36,977 bases of DNA, taken from an uncultured Rhodopila sp. Its GTDB lineage: Bacteria > Pseudomonadota > Alphaproteobacteria > Acetobacterales > Acetobacteraceae. The DNA lies in NCBI RefSeq assembly GCF_903915725.1, contig NZ_CAIWTY010000093.1:1-36977 (forward strand), written 5' to 3'. The position numbers were made by a program, and so were the translations under genes. The notes under the pieces are model-generated. The model was given only the letters and a program-made list of their open reading frames with translations, searched no databases and was not told the DNA's origin. This document shows positions 15,618-23,946 of this stretch, one piece after another. Position 1 is the first letter of the stretch; every line of letters starts with the position of its first letter.

Positions 15618-17239
15618 TGCAGAGCGGGCGGCGAGCCCTGCTCGGCCTGGCCGCCGGCGGTTGGGCGACCGGCCGGGCGGTCGCGGCAACAACGCGAAAG
15701 CCGCCGCCGCCGCCGAACATCACGGTGGAGACGCATCGCGGCAAGGTCCGCGGCACGCTGGATGACGGGATCAAGGTGTTCAAGGGCATCCCCTATGCCG
15801 CGACCACCGCTGGCCTGAACCGCTTCCGGCCGCCGAAGCCCGTGAAGATCTGGAGCGAAACGCGCGATGCCGTGGCCTATGGGCCGATGTGCCCGCAACT
15901 CGCGGCCGAGCGCGGCAGCTTCGCGGCGTCCTGGACCACGGGTAAGGAGGCGGCCGAGGACTGCCTGGTGCTTAACGTCTGGACTCCCGCGCTACGGGAC
16001 CAGCGCAGGCGGCCGGTGATGGTCTGGCTGCATGGCGGCGGATTTTATGCCGGATCGGGGTCGAGCAACGTGTTCGCCGGCACGCGGCTGTGCCAGCGCG
16101 GCGATGTCGTTGTTGTTACGGTTAATCACCGCTTGAACGTGTTCGGTTTTTTGTATCTTGCCCGCATCGGCGGCGCGGAATACGCCGAGTCCGGCAATGC
16201 CGGAATGCTCGACCTGGTCGCGGCGCTACACTGGGTGCATGAGAACATCTCGGCGTTTGGCGGCGATCCGGCCAACGTCACGATCTTCGGCCAGTCGGGA
16301 GGCGGGGCGAAAGTCAGCACCCTGATGGCGATGCCGCAGGCGCGCGGCCTGTTTCATAAGGCGATTGTGCAGAGCGGTTCACGCCTGGAGGGGCTGACGC
16401 CGGAGGAGGCGACCAAGCACGCGCAGACCTTCCTGGCCGCGGTGGATGTCAGGCCGAACGATCTGCTGCAATTGTCGAAATTGCCCACGGACAAGCTGGT
16501 TGCCGGCCTGAAGGCGGTGATGGAGGCGCCCGGCCCGAAGCCGGACTACAGCCCGGTGGTGGACGGGATCGTGCTGCCCAAGGGGCCGTGGCAGCCGGAC
16601 GCTCCGGTTGTATCCGCGGCTATCCCGATGATCGTCGGCACCACGCGAACCGAAACGACGGCGCTGCTGGCAACGAATGCGCCCGAGGATTTCCACATGG
16701 ATGAGGCAACGCTGCGCAAGCGCCTCGCGGCCTGGGTGCCGGACAAGGATTTCGCCCGTGTGGTGGCGGGATTTCGGAAGATCATGCCGGAGGCGTCTCC
16801 GTCCGATCTGTATTTCGCCATAACGACCGACCGGAGGGTGCGCCAGCAGGCCTGGGCGCAGGCGGAACGGAAGGCGGCGCAGGGCGCGGCTGCGGTTTGG
16901 CTTTATGAGCTGGACTGGAGCACGCCGGTGGATGGCGGCAAATGGGGTGCGCCTCATTCGCTCGATCTGGCCTTTGTCTTCGACAATGTCGCGGTGTCGG
17001 AGTCGATGGTGGGCGGCGGTCCGGACCCGCAACGCTTGGCGGAGCAGATGAGTTCGGCGTGGATCGCGTTTGCACGGTCGGGGAACCCGAATGCCGACGC
17101 GATTCCGCAATGGCCGCCGTTCGTGCCGGGCAGCCGGGCAACGATGGTGTTCGATGTCAAGTCGCGTGTGGTGAATGACTTTCGGGGTGATGAACGCACA
17201 CTGTTGGCGTCGCTGCCTTTGGTGAAGGTGAGCCGATAG
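15617..17239 (+). CDS. Type B carboxylesterase, exported
   Basis: This 540-aa alpha/beta hydrolase of the COesterase family is near full family length. The N-terminus has a twin-arginine-like signal (SGRRALLGLAAGG, with AVAA as a possible cleavage site), so the enzyme is probably periplasmic. FKGIPYA and EDCLVLNVWTP are family signatures. The oxyanion hole is HGGGF (139-143), and the nucleophile elbow is FGQSGGG with Ser227; the family norm is GESAGG, so Glu is replaced by Gln and Ala by Gly. The acid would be the Glu in TTRTETT and the histidine that in GAPHSLDLAFVF. It is translationally coupled to the SDR. Its substrate is unknown. Confidence 0.95.
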   Translation: MQSGRRALLGLAAGGWATGRAVAATTRKPPPPPNITVETHRGKVRGTLDDGIKVFKGIPYAATTAGLNRFRPPKPVKIWSETRDAVAYGPMCPQLAAERGSFAASWTTGKEAAEDCLVLNVWTPALRDQRRRPVMVWLHGGGFYAGSGSSNVFAGTRLCQRGDVVVVTVNHRLNVFGFLYLARIGGAEYAESGNAGMLDLVAALHWVHENISAFGGDPANVTIFGQSGGGAKVSTLMAMPQARGLFHKAIVQSGSRLEGLTPEEATKHAQTFLAAVDVRPNDLLQLSKLPTDKLVAGLKAVMEAPGPKPDYSPVVDGIVLPKGPWQPDAPVVSAAIPMIVGTTRTETTALLATNAPEDFHMDEATLRKRLAAWVPDKDFARVVAGFRKIMPEASPSDLYFAITTDRRVRQQAWAQAERKAAQGAAAVWLYELDWSTPVDGGKWGAPHSLDLAFVFDNVAVSESMVGGGPDPQRLAEQMSSAWIAFARSGNPNADAIPQWPPFVPGSRATMVFDVKSRVVNDFRGDERTLLASLPLVKVSR

Positions 17240-17376
17240 CGCGGCTCGGGTGGTTAGGGCGTCATTCTTTCCTCGTCAGGGCGCAGCCCTACCGGACCAC
17301 CTATCGCTGCACGCGCAAGCGGCGGTGGCCCGGCCTTGCCTTATGGGCTTCAGCGCTAATAGTCGTTACTTTGATA

Positions 17377-17458
17377 TCATGGTCGGACTTGTTCCGGCCA
17401 TCCCGACTTTCGGTGGATGAAGCGGCATATTCGTGGATGGCCGGGACGAGTTCATGAC
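17377..17458. repeat. Composite REP element (two facing palindromes)
   Basis: TCATGGTCGGACTTG-TTCCGGCCATCC at the left faces GGATGGCCGGGACGAG-TTCATGA at the right across about 20 bases. Each half is itself palindromic. The type (GTCATGGCCGGGC.. ..GCCCGGCCATGAC) is common between alphaproteobacterial genes. Confidence 0.65.
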
Positions 17459-17582
17459 ACCATAAAGCCGGATTGTCCAAGCGGGAATGCCCGAGCCCGG
17501 ACCGTGGCGTGCACGACTAAGCCGGTCGTGCTCCTTCCCCGCGTAGTCGCTTGGTTTCCCTCCGCGTTTCGACGCAGAGCAC

Positions 17583-17671
17583 GCAGAGCGGGGCGCAGAG
17601 CGCGCAGAGATTATTTTGCTCTGGTTAAATCCAGGGATTGGTTAAGACTTTTCCTCTGCGCCCCGCTCTGC
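17583..17671. repeat. 18-bp perfect inverted repeat, CGCAGAG-rich
   Basis: GCAGAGCGGGGCGCAGAG (17583-17600) is the exact reverse complement of 17654-17671, separated by a 53-base AT-rich spacer. Further CGCAGAGC units flank the left arm from 17573. Tracts of CGCAGAG repeats are known intergenic repeats in many genomes; here they are arranged as a hairpin. Confidence 0.75.
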
Positions 17672-17710
17672 GCGCCACCACGCAAATGCCCGGCGCGGCA
17701 CGTGCCGCTG

Positions 17711-17823
17711 GACGTCATGGCGGGCGCAGCCCTCCCTCGCGTGCTCGGTCGCCCGCCATCCACGCCTTGGCTCGCGTCATCACCGTAAGGCGTGGAAGGT
17801 GGCCCTTCGGCCACCATGACGTC
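17711..17823. repeat. Composite REP element bounded by GACGTCATGG/CCATGACGTC
   Basis: The left half contains GGCGGGC and GCCCGCC arms and ends in CCACGCCTT; the right half starts AAGGCGTGG and contains GGTGGCC and GGCCACC arms. The two ends are exact reverse complements of one another over ten bases. The right half is homologous to window positions 1-57, inside bchD. Confidence 0.75.
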
Positions 17824-17950
17824 TGCAGCAACGCCGACACCATTTGCCGTCATCGCGGTGCGGGCGGGCGCCGCTGGTCGGCTCCGGGTCGAAACGCGGA
17901 CTTTATCCGCACACCGGCGGTGCCACGATCTACGGCAGGGTGCCACCATA

Positions 17951-19033
17951 TCAAGCCCAAGGATCGACCATCACCTTCGCATGCCGCTCCGGGTTCGCCA
18001 GTTCCGCGAACGCCCCGCTGACCCCGTCCAGCCCGACCGTCCCGGTCACCAGCGGCGTCACGTCCACCTTGCCCTCGGCGATGAAGTGCAAACTCTCGGC
18101 AAACTCCTGCGCGGTATAGGCAAGCACGAACTGGATGTTCAACTGCTTCAGTATCCCGAAAAACGGCTCGATCCGGTCCGTCTCCATGCAGACCCCGACC
18201 ACGACGATCCGGGCTGACGCCGGCGCGCTCTCCATGATGTGCCGGATCACCCCCGGCACGCCGACGCATTCGAAGATCACCGCCGGACGCTGCTGCGGTC
18301 CGATCCCGAAAACCCGGGCGTAGCGGGTGTCGATAAATCCATCCGGAGTCGCCGCATGCTGCCAGGTTTCGTAGGGCGACACCTCGGCCGGATCGACCAC
18401 GATATCGGCGCCCATCTTCAGCGCCAGTGCCCGTCGCGCCGGAGAATAATCCGCCGCGATGATCGGATGCACATCCTTGATCGCCAGCCCGGCGATCACC
18501 GCCAGTCCGACCGGACCGCAGCCGATGACCAGCGGCACATCCTGCTTCGTCAGCCGCGCCTGCTGCACCGCGTGCCAGCCCACCGCTATCGGCTCCGTCA
18601 GCGCCGCATCGGTGGCGGTCAGCCCGTTCGGCACCGCCAGCAGCAGCTTGTCGGCAAGCGGCATGTATTGCGCGAACCCGCCGGCGATAGCGTTGGAGTA
18701 GCCGATATTCTGCACCGTTTCGCCAACCAGGGTCGCCGGGATCGAACACACCAGCGTGCCGGGTTTCAGCCGCGCCGGGGTGCCGGGGCCATACTCCACC
18801 ACCTCGCAGCAGAACTCATGCCCGAACACCACGTCCCTGTCGGCATCCATCGTGAACCGGTTGCCCGAGCGCCGCCCCAGTTCGGCGAACTGCCGCGGAT
18901 GCTTCGCCGCGTGCAGATCCGAGCCGCAGATGCCGCAGGCCAGCGTCTTCACCAGCACCTGCCCTTCCCCGGGGACCGGGTCAGCAAGCGTGTCGACGAC
19001 GATCGAGCCCTGACGGAATACCGCGGCGCGCAT
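17951..19033 (-). CDS. Zinc-type alcohol dehydrogenase (MDR superfamily)
   Basis: This 360-aa medium-chain dehydrogenase/reductase is an NAD(P)-dependent alcohol/aldehyde oxidoreductase. Catalytic zinc ligands are visible at Cys36 (GICGSDLH) and His72-Glu73 (GHEF), and the Rossmann loop is GCGPVG. The four-cysteine structural-zinc lobe present in many ADHs is absent; the corresponding stretch reads CSIPATLVGET. This places it in the subgroup with catalytic zinc only, and the substrate is unknown. A strong GGGAGGAA precedes the ATG at 19033. The gene is the last of a minus-strand run (GNAT, S49 peptidase, ADH) with 15 bp to the peptidase stop. Confidence 0.93.
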   Translation of the reverse strand: MRAAVFRQGSIVVDTLADPVPGEGQVLVKTLACGICGSDLHAAKHPRQFAELGRRSGNRFTMDADRDVVFGHEFCCEVVEYGPGTPARLKPGTLVCSIPATLVGETVQNIGYSNAIAGGFAQYMPLADKLLLAVPNGLTATDAALTEPIAVGWHAVQQARLTKQDVPLVIGCGPVGLAVIAGLAIKDVHPIIAADYSPARRALALKMGADIVVDPAEVSPYETWQHAATPDGFIDTRYARVFGIGPQQRPAVIFECVGVPGVIRHIMESAPASARIVVVGVCMETDRIEPFFGILKQLNIQFVLAYTAQEFAESLHFIAEGKVDVTPLVTGTVGLDGVSGAFAELANPERHAKVMVDPWA

Positions 19034-19048
19034 GCTGTTCCTCCCGGA

Positions 19049-19846
19049 TTATCGAAACTCTATCCGCCAGCTTCGATCTTCCAACGTGTCCAACAACAGG
19101 TCCAGGGCCAGCCGGGGCAAGCGCCCGAGCAGGCGCGAGCGTTTCGGCGCGATCCGCCGCGCCCGCGCGCGCTCGCCACCGAGCTGCCGCACCAAGTCAT
19201 CGACGGTCGAGAACCCGTCGATCAGCCCGAGCGCCAGCGCCTGCTCGCCCAGCATGTAGCCGCCGTCGAACAGCACATCGTCCTCCGCCTTCAGCCGCCG
19301 CCCGCGCCTTGTGCGCACCCAGTCCTTGAAGCGGACATGCAGCTTTTCCATCAGGTCTTTGACGAACGCCACATCCTCCGGCTTTTCCGCGCTGAACGGG
19401 TCCAACCGCGCCTTGTTGCGGCCCGCGGTATAGATCCGCCGCTCGATACCGAAGCGGCTGAGCAGGTCCGGAAAGCCGAACCCGCCGCCGACGACGCCGA
19501 TGGAGCCGACGATGCTCATCGGGTTGGCATGGATCTCATCGCCCGCACAGGCCAGCCAGTAGCCGCCCGACGCCCCCACCTCCCTTATCACCGCATGCAC
19601 CCGCACCCCCAGCCGATCGGCTTTGGTGCGGATCATGCCGGCGATGAGCTCGGATTGGACGGGGGAGCCGCCGGGGCTTTCGATATCCAGGATCACCGGG
19701 CGGCCACCCGCCGTATCGAAGGCTTTTTCGATCAGCGAGCGGGCCGAGTCCGCACTCAGCATCCCCGCCCGCGCCGCTATCACGCCATGCAAAACAATCA
19801 CGTTGATTTGAGGTCTTCGCCAAGGCAACAGGCTGGTTCCACTCAT
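19049..19846 (-). CDS. S49-family peptidase, SppA/SohB-like
   Basis: This 265-aa serine protease of the S49 (ClpP-fold) family digests signal peptides or membrane-protein fragments. The Ser-Lys dyad is Ser93 (GASGGYW) and Lys145 (GRNKARLDPF), with the SPGGSP oxyanion region at 57-62 and GSIGVVGG beyond. It is the short, single-domain form. No clear transmembrane anchor or signal peptide is present at the N-terminus, unlike SppA, so it may be cytoplasmic like SohB variants. The ATG at 19846 overlaps the GNAT stop by four bases (ATGA), which indicates translational coupling. The C-terminus is basic and ends with an amphipathic helix that could contact the membrane. Confidence 0.92.
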   Translation of the reverse strand: MSGTSLLPWRRPQINVIVLHGVIAARAGMLSADSARSLIEKAFDTAGGRPVILDIESPGGSPVQSELIAGMIRTKADRLGVRVHAVIREVGASGGYWLACAGDEIHANPMSIVGSIGVVGGGFGFPDLLSRFGIERRIYTAGRNKARLDPFSAEKPEDVAFVKDLMEKLHVRFKDWVRTRRGRRLKAEDDVLFDGGYMLGEQALALGLIDGFSTVDDLVRQLGGERARARRIAPKRSRLLGRLPRLALDLLLDTLEDRSWRIEFR

Positions 19847-20526
19847 GCAATCCCACTCCGCAGGTCAGCCAATCCATATAGTGCGGAACCGTCGGCTGCG
19901 AAGTTGCCGGGGTCGAGCCAGGCCAGCAGCGCGTCGCGGCAGCGCGGCCATTCGTCGCCTGTGATGCTGTACCAGTCGGTGTCGCGCAGCCGCCCCTTCA
20001 CCACCATGTGCGCCCGGTGGCGGCCTTCATAGGTGAAGCCGAGGCGTTCCGCGGCGCGTTTGGACGGCGCGTTCAGGGCGTTGCATTTCCACACCAGGCG
20101 CCGGTAGCCGAGATCATCCGCGGCCAGCCGCAGCAGGAGGAATATCGCCTCCGTCGCGGCGCGCGTGCGCTGCATCGCGGGGCCGAACCAGATGTTGCCG
20201 ATTTCGATCGAACTGTTGGCGGGCTGAATGTCCATCAGCGCCAGCCATCCTGTCACCACACCTGTGCTGACGGGACGCACCGCCCACAGCATCGGGTCGT
20301 GCCGCGACGCCTGGTCCATCACCTGGCGCGCCATCGCTTCGGCAGAGGCGAACGGTCCGGTGCCGAGATAGGTCCAGGTTTCGTCGGCACCCTGCGCGGC
20401 CTGCCAGAGTTCCGTCGCATGGCGGCGATGCAACGGTTCGAGCGTGGCATACTGGCCACGGATCGACACCCGGGCGGGCAGTGGCCGCGGTGTTGAATCA
20501 ATTTCGGGACCAATCGGCAGGGGCAT
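19843..20526 (-). CDS. GNAT-family N-acetyltransferase (RimJ/RimL-like)
   Basis: This 227-aa acetyl-CoA-dependent acyltransferase has the RimJ/RimL layout. A substrate-entry region comes first, then GWLALMDIQPANSSIEIGNIWFGP (the strand pair before the acetyl-CoA loop), the CoA region TRAATEAIFLLLRLAADDLGYRRLVWKC, and the final N-x-PSKRAAERLGF(T)YEG motif typical of the family. The acceptor is unknown; relatives acetylate ribosomal proteins, amino acids or antibiotics. The ATG at 20526 is supported by AAGGA at about seven bases. A longer frame to 20622 has a divergent composition and no ribosome site. It heads the operon with the S49 peptidase and ADH, and it diverges from the CHRD gene across 107 bp. 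Confidence 0.9.
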   Translation of the reverse strand: MPLPIGPEIDSTPRPLPARVSIRGQYATLEPLHRRHATELWQAAQGADETWTYLGTGPFASAEAMARQVMDQASRHDPMLWAVRPVSTGVVTGWLALMDIQPANSSIEIGNIWFGPAMQRTRAATEAIFLLLRLAADDLGYRRLVWKCNALNAPSKRAAERLGFTYEGRHRAHMVVKGRLRDTDWYSITGDEWPRCRDALLAWLDPGNFAADGSALYGLADLRSGIA

Positions 20527-20633
20527 GGCAGAATCCTTGATTTCGTGGGATAGCGTGGCCTCGGCGGCGGTGGCCGGCAAGCCGTTGCTGGGCCGGCCCG
20601 ACGGCCGGGCTTCTATCCTCATGGAGGACTATC

Positions 20634-21107
20634 ATGTTACGCAGAGCACTTCTCGCCACCGCACTCGCGGCGGCTTTCGTCACATCCGCGTCCGCCGCAA
20701 CTGTTGAATATACGGCGAAACTATCCGGCCGCAGTGAAATCCCGAAGGTTGATGGCAAGGGCAAAGGCAAGCTCGACGCCAGCTTCGACACGGCGTCGAA
20801 GGAACTGAAATACACCCTGACGTACGAGGGCCTGAGCGGCCCGGCTACGGCAGCGCATTTCCACGGCCCGGCGACGCGTGCCCAGAGCGGCGGCGTCATC
20901 GCCCCCATCGGTGGCGCCAACCCGACGAGCCCGGTGTCGGGATCGGTTACCTTGACCGAAGATCAGGCGAAGGCGCTGGCATCCCGTAAGATCTATGTGA
21001 ACATCCACACGGCGGCAAATCCGGGCGGAGAAATCCGCGGCCAGGTTCTGCATGTAAAGGCAAAGAAGACTGCCGCGGCGGCCCCGGCCAGCGCGCCCGC
21101 GAAGTAG
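20634..21107 (+). CDS. Secreted CHRD-domain protein
   Basis: This 157-aa exported protein has a signal peptide at 1-22 (LRRALLATALAAAFVTSASA) and one CHRD domain spanning about 24-140. The diagnostic pieces are the LSGRSEIP start, the TYEGLSGPATAAHFHGPA segment and the YVNIHTAANPGGEIRGQV end. The domain takes its name from chordin; its role in bacteria is unknown. The C-terminus is a KKTAAAAPASAPAK tail. GGAGG sits six bases before the ATG. It is divergent from the GNAT gene, and a hairpin follows its stop. Confidence 0.93.
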   Translation: MLRRALLATALAAAFVTSASAATVEYTAKLSGRSEIPKVDGKGKGKLDASFDTASKELKYTLTYEGLSGPATAAHFHGPATRAQSGGVIAPIGGANPTSPVSGSVTLTEDQAKALASRKIYVNIHTAANPGGEIRGQVLHVKAKKTAAAAPASAPAK

Positions 21108-21126
21108 AGCACTTGAAAGATGCTGT

Positions 21127-21148
21127 CCCGGAGCCTGTGAGCTTCGGG
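21127..21148. terminator. Hairpin between convergent CHRD and flgA genes
   Basis: CCCGGAGC (21127-21134) and GCTTCGGG (21141-21148) pair over eight positions, with one G-U wobble, around CTGTGA. It sits 19 bp past the CHRD stop. No U-tract follows, so an intrinsic terminator is only possible. Confidence 0.4.
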
Positions 21149-21236
21149 GCAGCCAGTCCATAACGTTCCCCCTATGGTCGGGCTCGTTGTCCGGGCCGGC
21201 AATCGCGGCAGGAGCCGGCAGATCCGAGGGCGGGTT

Positions 21237-22205
21237 TTACCGCGAGGTCACCTTGTCCTCGAACCGCGCCGGGATCGTCTGGAACGCTCCCGGTCCGTCC
21301 GGGGTGACCCTGACCCTGCCGAGACCGGTGACGCGGGCGAACAGGAACAAGTGAGACGTGACGTTCTGCACGCGCACCACCTCCCCGGCGCCGCCGGAAT
21401 CGACCGCCATCACCTGCCCGGCGATCGACAGGCTGCCGGCACTGAGTTCCGCCTGCGCCAACGCGCCTTTGCGCACCAGCACCGGCCGCGTAAGATCCGA
21501 CAGCAGCAGCTTCTGCCCGGGGCCGATGGGGCGGACAAGCTGCATGCCGACAATCTGGTCCATCGACCGGGCGACATCGCGCTCCGGCGATGCCGCGGCG
21601 ACGCGTCCCATCCGCAGGTCCTCGGCGCGCACAATGGCATCCTGCTTCAGGCGCCCGGCGCTGACGGGCGCCTCGATCATCGCCTCCGCCCGGCCGCCGA
21701 TACGCAGCGCCATCGGCTTCATGCCGTCTGCCGTGACGGTCAGCAGCGCGGCGAACCGGCCGTTACTCCGGTCGAATTCAAGCTGAGACACCAGCAGCCC
21801 GGGCGACGCGCCGGACGGCACCATCGGGGCGGCAAAATCCGGCAGGTCGATGTCATAGTCCGACCGGTCACCGGTCGCGGCCAGCGTATCCCGCACGGCC
21901 CCGGCGACTGCGTCGATCGAAAGCGGCTGGCCCGGCCATTCCAGGATTGCCCGGTCGCCGCTGGAGAGCGACCGCCAGGCGACATCGTATTGCCGGGCGA
22001 TGGCGTTCAATTGCGCCGCCTCCACGATAATCCTCTCCCCCGGCCCCGGTCCCGGACCCAGCAGCCGATCGGCGTTGCGTCCGGGATCGTCGAACAGGTC
22101 GCGGAGGTAGACGTATTGGCTGTGTAACGTCGTCGATGTCCGCAACGACGCCGCCTGCGCGGCGGCGGCCGCCAGCGCCAGCATCAGGGCCAGCAGGAAC
22201 CGCAT
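21237..22205 (-). CDS. flgA: Flagellar P-ring assembly chaperone FlgA
   Basis: FlgA is the periplasmic chaperone that assists FlgI in forming the P ring. The 322-aa product has a signal peptide (about 1-18, LLALMLALAAAAAQA), a long N-terminal region as in alphaproteobacterial FlgA, and the C-terminal SAF-like domain with VSAGRLKQDAIVRAEDL, the MQLVRPIGPGQKLLLSDLTRP repeat and VLVRKGALAQAELSAGSL. This C-terminal part is diagnostic. It starts at ATG 22205, four bases after the flgG stop, and is the last of flgF-flgG-flgA. flgH, its frequent neighbour, is not in the window. Confidence 0.95.
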   Translation of the reverse strand: MRFLLALMLALAAAAAQAASLRTSTTLHSQYVYLRDLFDDPGRNADRLLGPGPGPGERIIVEAAQLNAIARQYDVAWRSLSSGDRAILEWPGQPLSIDAVAGAVRDTLAATGDRSDYDIDLPDFAAPMVPSGASPGLLVSQLEFDRSNGRFAALLTVTADGMKPMALRIGGRAEAMIEAPVSAGRLKQDAIVRAEDLRMGRVAAASPERDVARSMDQIVGMQLVRPIGPGQKLLLSDLTRPVLVRKGALAQAELSAGSLSIAGQVMAVDSGGAGEVVRVQNVTSHLFLFARVTGLGRVRVTPDGPGAFQTIPARFEDKVTSR

Positions 22206-22209
22206 GGCG

Positions 22210-22995
22210 TCACCGCAGGTTCGTCAGGGTGGACAACATCTCGTCGCTGGAGGTGATGACCTTGCTGTTCATTTCGTAGGCGCGCTGGGCGGTGATCAGG
22301 TTGGTGATTTCCGTCACCACGTTGACGTTGGAGGTCTCGATGAACCCCTGCATAACCGATCCGAAGCCGGCCGCGCCGGGATTGCCGGTCACCGGCGCGC
22401 CGGAGGCCGCCGTCTGCATCAGGTAGTTGCCGCCGGTGGCGTCAAGCCCGGCATCGTTTGGAAACACCGCGAGCTGCAACTGCCCGATCGTCTGCGGCGC
22501 GGTCTGGCCGGACACGGTCACCTGCACCTGGCCGGAAGTGTTGATGGTGACGCCGGTCGCTGCGGTGGGGATCTGCAGGCCCGGCTGCACGGTATATCCA
22601 TCGGCAGTCACAATCGTGCCGTCGGCCGCCAGCGCGAAGGTTCCGTCGCGGGTATAGGCGGTTTCTCCATCCGGCATGGTGACCTGGAAATAACCGTTGC
22701 CCTGGATCGCCATGTCCAGCGTGTTGGAGGTCTGCTGCAGGTTGCCCTGCTCGTTGATGCGGTAGATCGCCGCGGTTTTCACGCCAAGGCCGACCTGGGC
22801 GCCGGAGGGGACGACGGTGCCGCTGTCGGAGCTGTTGGCGCCGACGCGGCGCAGGTTCTGATAGATCAGGTCCTGGAACTCCGCCCGCCGCCGCTTGAAG
22901 CCGGTGGTGGTCATGTTCGCCATGTTGTTGGAAATGACTTCCACATTGGTCTGCTGGGCCTGCATCCCGGTGCCGGCAATGTCGAGCGAGCGCAT
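22210..22995 (-). CDS. flgG: Flagellar distal rod protein FlgG
   Basis: FlgG forms the distal rod of the flagellum. At 261 aa it is the usual length. The N-terminus carries the rod/hook motif NNMANMTTTGFKRRR, the middle has the GNGYFQVTMPDG loop, and the C-terminus has the conserved GFIETSNVNVV and QRAYEMNSKVI segments. The ATG at 22995 follows GGGAGAT at good spacing. It lies 26 bp after the flgF stop. Confidence 0.97.
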   Translation of the reverse strand: MRSLDIAGTGMQAQQTNVEVISNNMANMTTTGFKRRRAEFQDLIYQNLRRVGANSSDSGTVVPSGAQVGLGVKTAAIYRINEQGNLQQTSNTLDMAIQGNGYFQVTMPDGETAYTRDGTFALAADGTIVTADGYTVQPGLQIPTAATGVTINTSGQVQVTVSGQTAPQTIGQLQLAVFPNDAGLDATGGNYLMQTAASGAPVTGNPGAAGFGSVMQGFIETSNVNVVTEITNLITAQRAYEMNSKVITSSDEMLSTLTNLR

Positions 22996-23021
22996 GCATC
23001 AATCTCCCGTTTTGGAATAGC

Positions 23022-23762
23022 TTACGATCCGAGCGGCAACAGCTTGTCGATCGCGGTCTGCTGGCGGTCGCTTTCCGCCTGCAGCAGTTGAGTAACAAAC
23101 TGGAACTGGCGCACGTCGTCCATCATCCGGGTCACCTCCATCACCGGCTGGACGTTGGATTGCTCGACCGCGCCCTGGACGATGCCCGGCGAGCCGATCG
23201 GCGACGTCTTTGCGTCCGGGACGAAGCGGGTTGCCCCCTCGGCGCGCATTTTCTTTTCGTCCGACGGCTGGACGACGCCGATGCGGGCGATGGGACCGTT
23301 TTCCGAGGAGATCGAACCGTCGCCGGCGATGCTGATCTGCGTATCCGTCGGCGCGATCCGTATCGGTTTTCCGGCGGTGTCGAGCACGGCGTTGCCGTTG
23401 CTGTCGGCCAGGGCACCGCCGGGCATCAGCCCGAACCGGCCGTCGCGGGTCAGCCGCGGTCCGGCCGGGGTGCTGACGGTAAAGTAGCCCTGGTTGGTCA
23501 AGGCCAGGTCGAAGGTGTTGGCGGTATGGACGATGGTGCCGGGCTGGCTCTCCCGCCACGTCGCACGATCCTGGGTGTAGGTGACGGTGCGGGACCCCGG
23601 CACGCTGGCGGCGGAGGGCTGCGGGTCGATCCAGTCGCTGAACTGGACGCGCTCGGTGCGGTAACCGGGCGTGTTGGCGTTGGCGAGGTTGTTCGCCGTG
23701 ATGTCCATGGCGCGCTGCTGCGCGATCAACCGGGATGCGGCGAGTGACGTCGTGATGTCCAT
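23022..23762 (-). CDS. flgF: Flagellar proximal rod protein FlgF
   Basis: FlgF forms part of the proximal rod. The 246-aa product starts MDITTSLAASRLIAQQ and carries the rod motif ANNLANANTPGYRTE, the LALTNQGYFTV loop and the C-terminal helix MMDDVRQFQFVTQLL. I chose Met15 of the longer open frame (which starts at 23804), because it begins the N-terminal helix at the position found in other FlgF proteins and because a sigma-54-type promoter would put the transcription start there. No Shine-Dalgarno is seen. It is the first gene of flgF-flgG-flgA and divergent from fliL-fliM. Confidence 0.95.
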   Translation of the reverse strand: MDITTSLAASRLIAQQRAMDITANNLANANTPGYRTERVQFSDWIDPQPSAASVPGSRTVTYTQDRATWRESQPGTIVHTANTFDLALTNQGYFTVSTPAGPRLTRDGRFGLMPGGALADSNGNAVLDTAGKPIRIAPTDTQISIAGDGSISSENGPIARIGVVQPSDEKKMRAEGATRFVPDAKTSPIGSPGIVQGAVEQSNVQPVMEVTRMMDDVRQFQFVTQLLQAESDRQQTAIDKLLPLGS

Positions 23763-23773
23763 ACGCCGGTGTT

Positions 23774-23789
23774 GGCAAGTCCCGTGCCA
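23774..23789 (-). promoter_or_regulatory. Sigma-54-type -24/-12 promoter for flgF
   Basis: The minus strand reads TGGCAC-GGGAC-TTGCC, which matches the RpoN consensus: the GG and GC dinucleotides are ten bases apart and the TGGCAC and TTGC boxes are intact. Transcription would begin about 12 bases past the GC, at or within a base or two of the flgF ATG (23762). No other promoter-like pair was evident in the shared gap. Confidence 0.75.
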
Positions 23790-23946
23790 GCGGCAAACCG
23801 GCACAATCCGCGGGTCGCGGCCGGGCGGCCGGCGCCGATGATCCGGCAGATTTTTCCGGGCGGCAGAAACGGCCTTGTCGGCGGGTTTTGCCCTCGCGTT
23901 ATGGCCGTCAACCTTTCGTTAACCCTTCTCTGGCACTCTGTGCCGC

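Larger units (their letters stand above)
17240..17950. other. Repeat-rich gene-free region
   Basis: This 711-bp gap lies between the convergent carboxylesterase and alcohol dehydrogenase genes. It holds no credible coding frame but three palindromic structures, annotated separately: a composite REP at 17377-17458, an 18-bp perfect inverted repeat at 17583-17671 and another composite REP at 17711-17823. The frames that cross it change composition at each repeat. Confidence 0.7.

Noticed and set aside
14253..15692. 479-codon minus-strand frame
   Set aside because: Antisense to the YkuD-like and SDR genes; no family pattern.
18239..20032. 597-codon plus-strand frame
   Set aside because: Antisense to alcohol dehydrogenase and S49 peptidase genes whose motifs are clear.
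23931..23946. Second sigma-54-like box (TGGCAC) before fliL
   Set aside because: The GG-to-GC spacing is wrong and the site would place transcription start inside the coding region.
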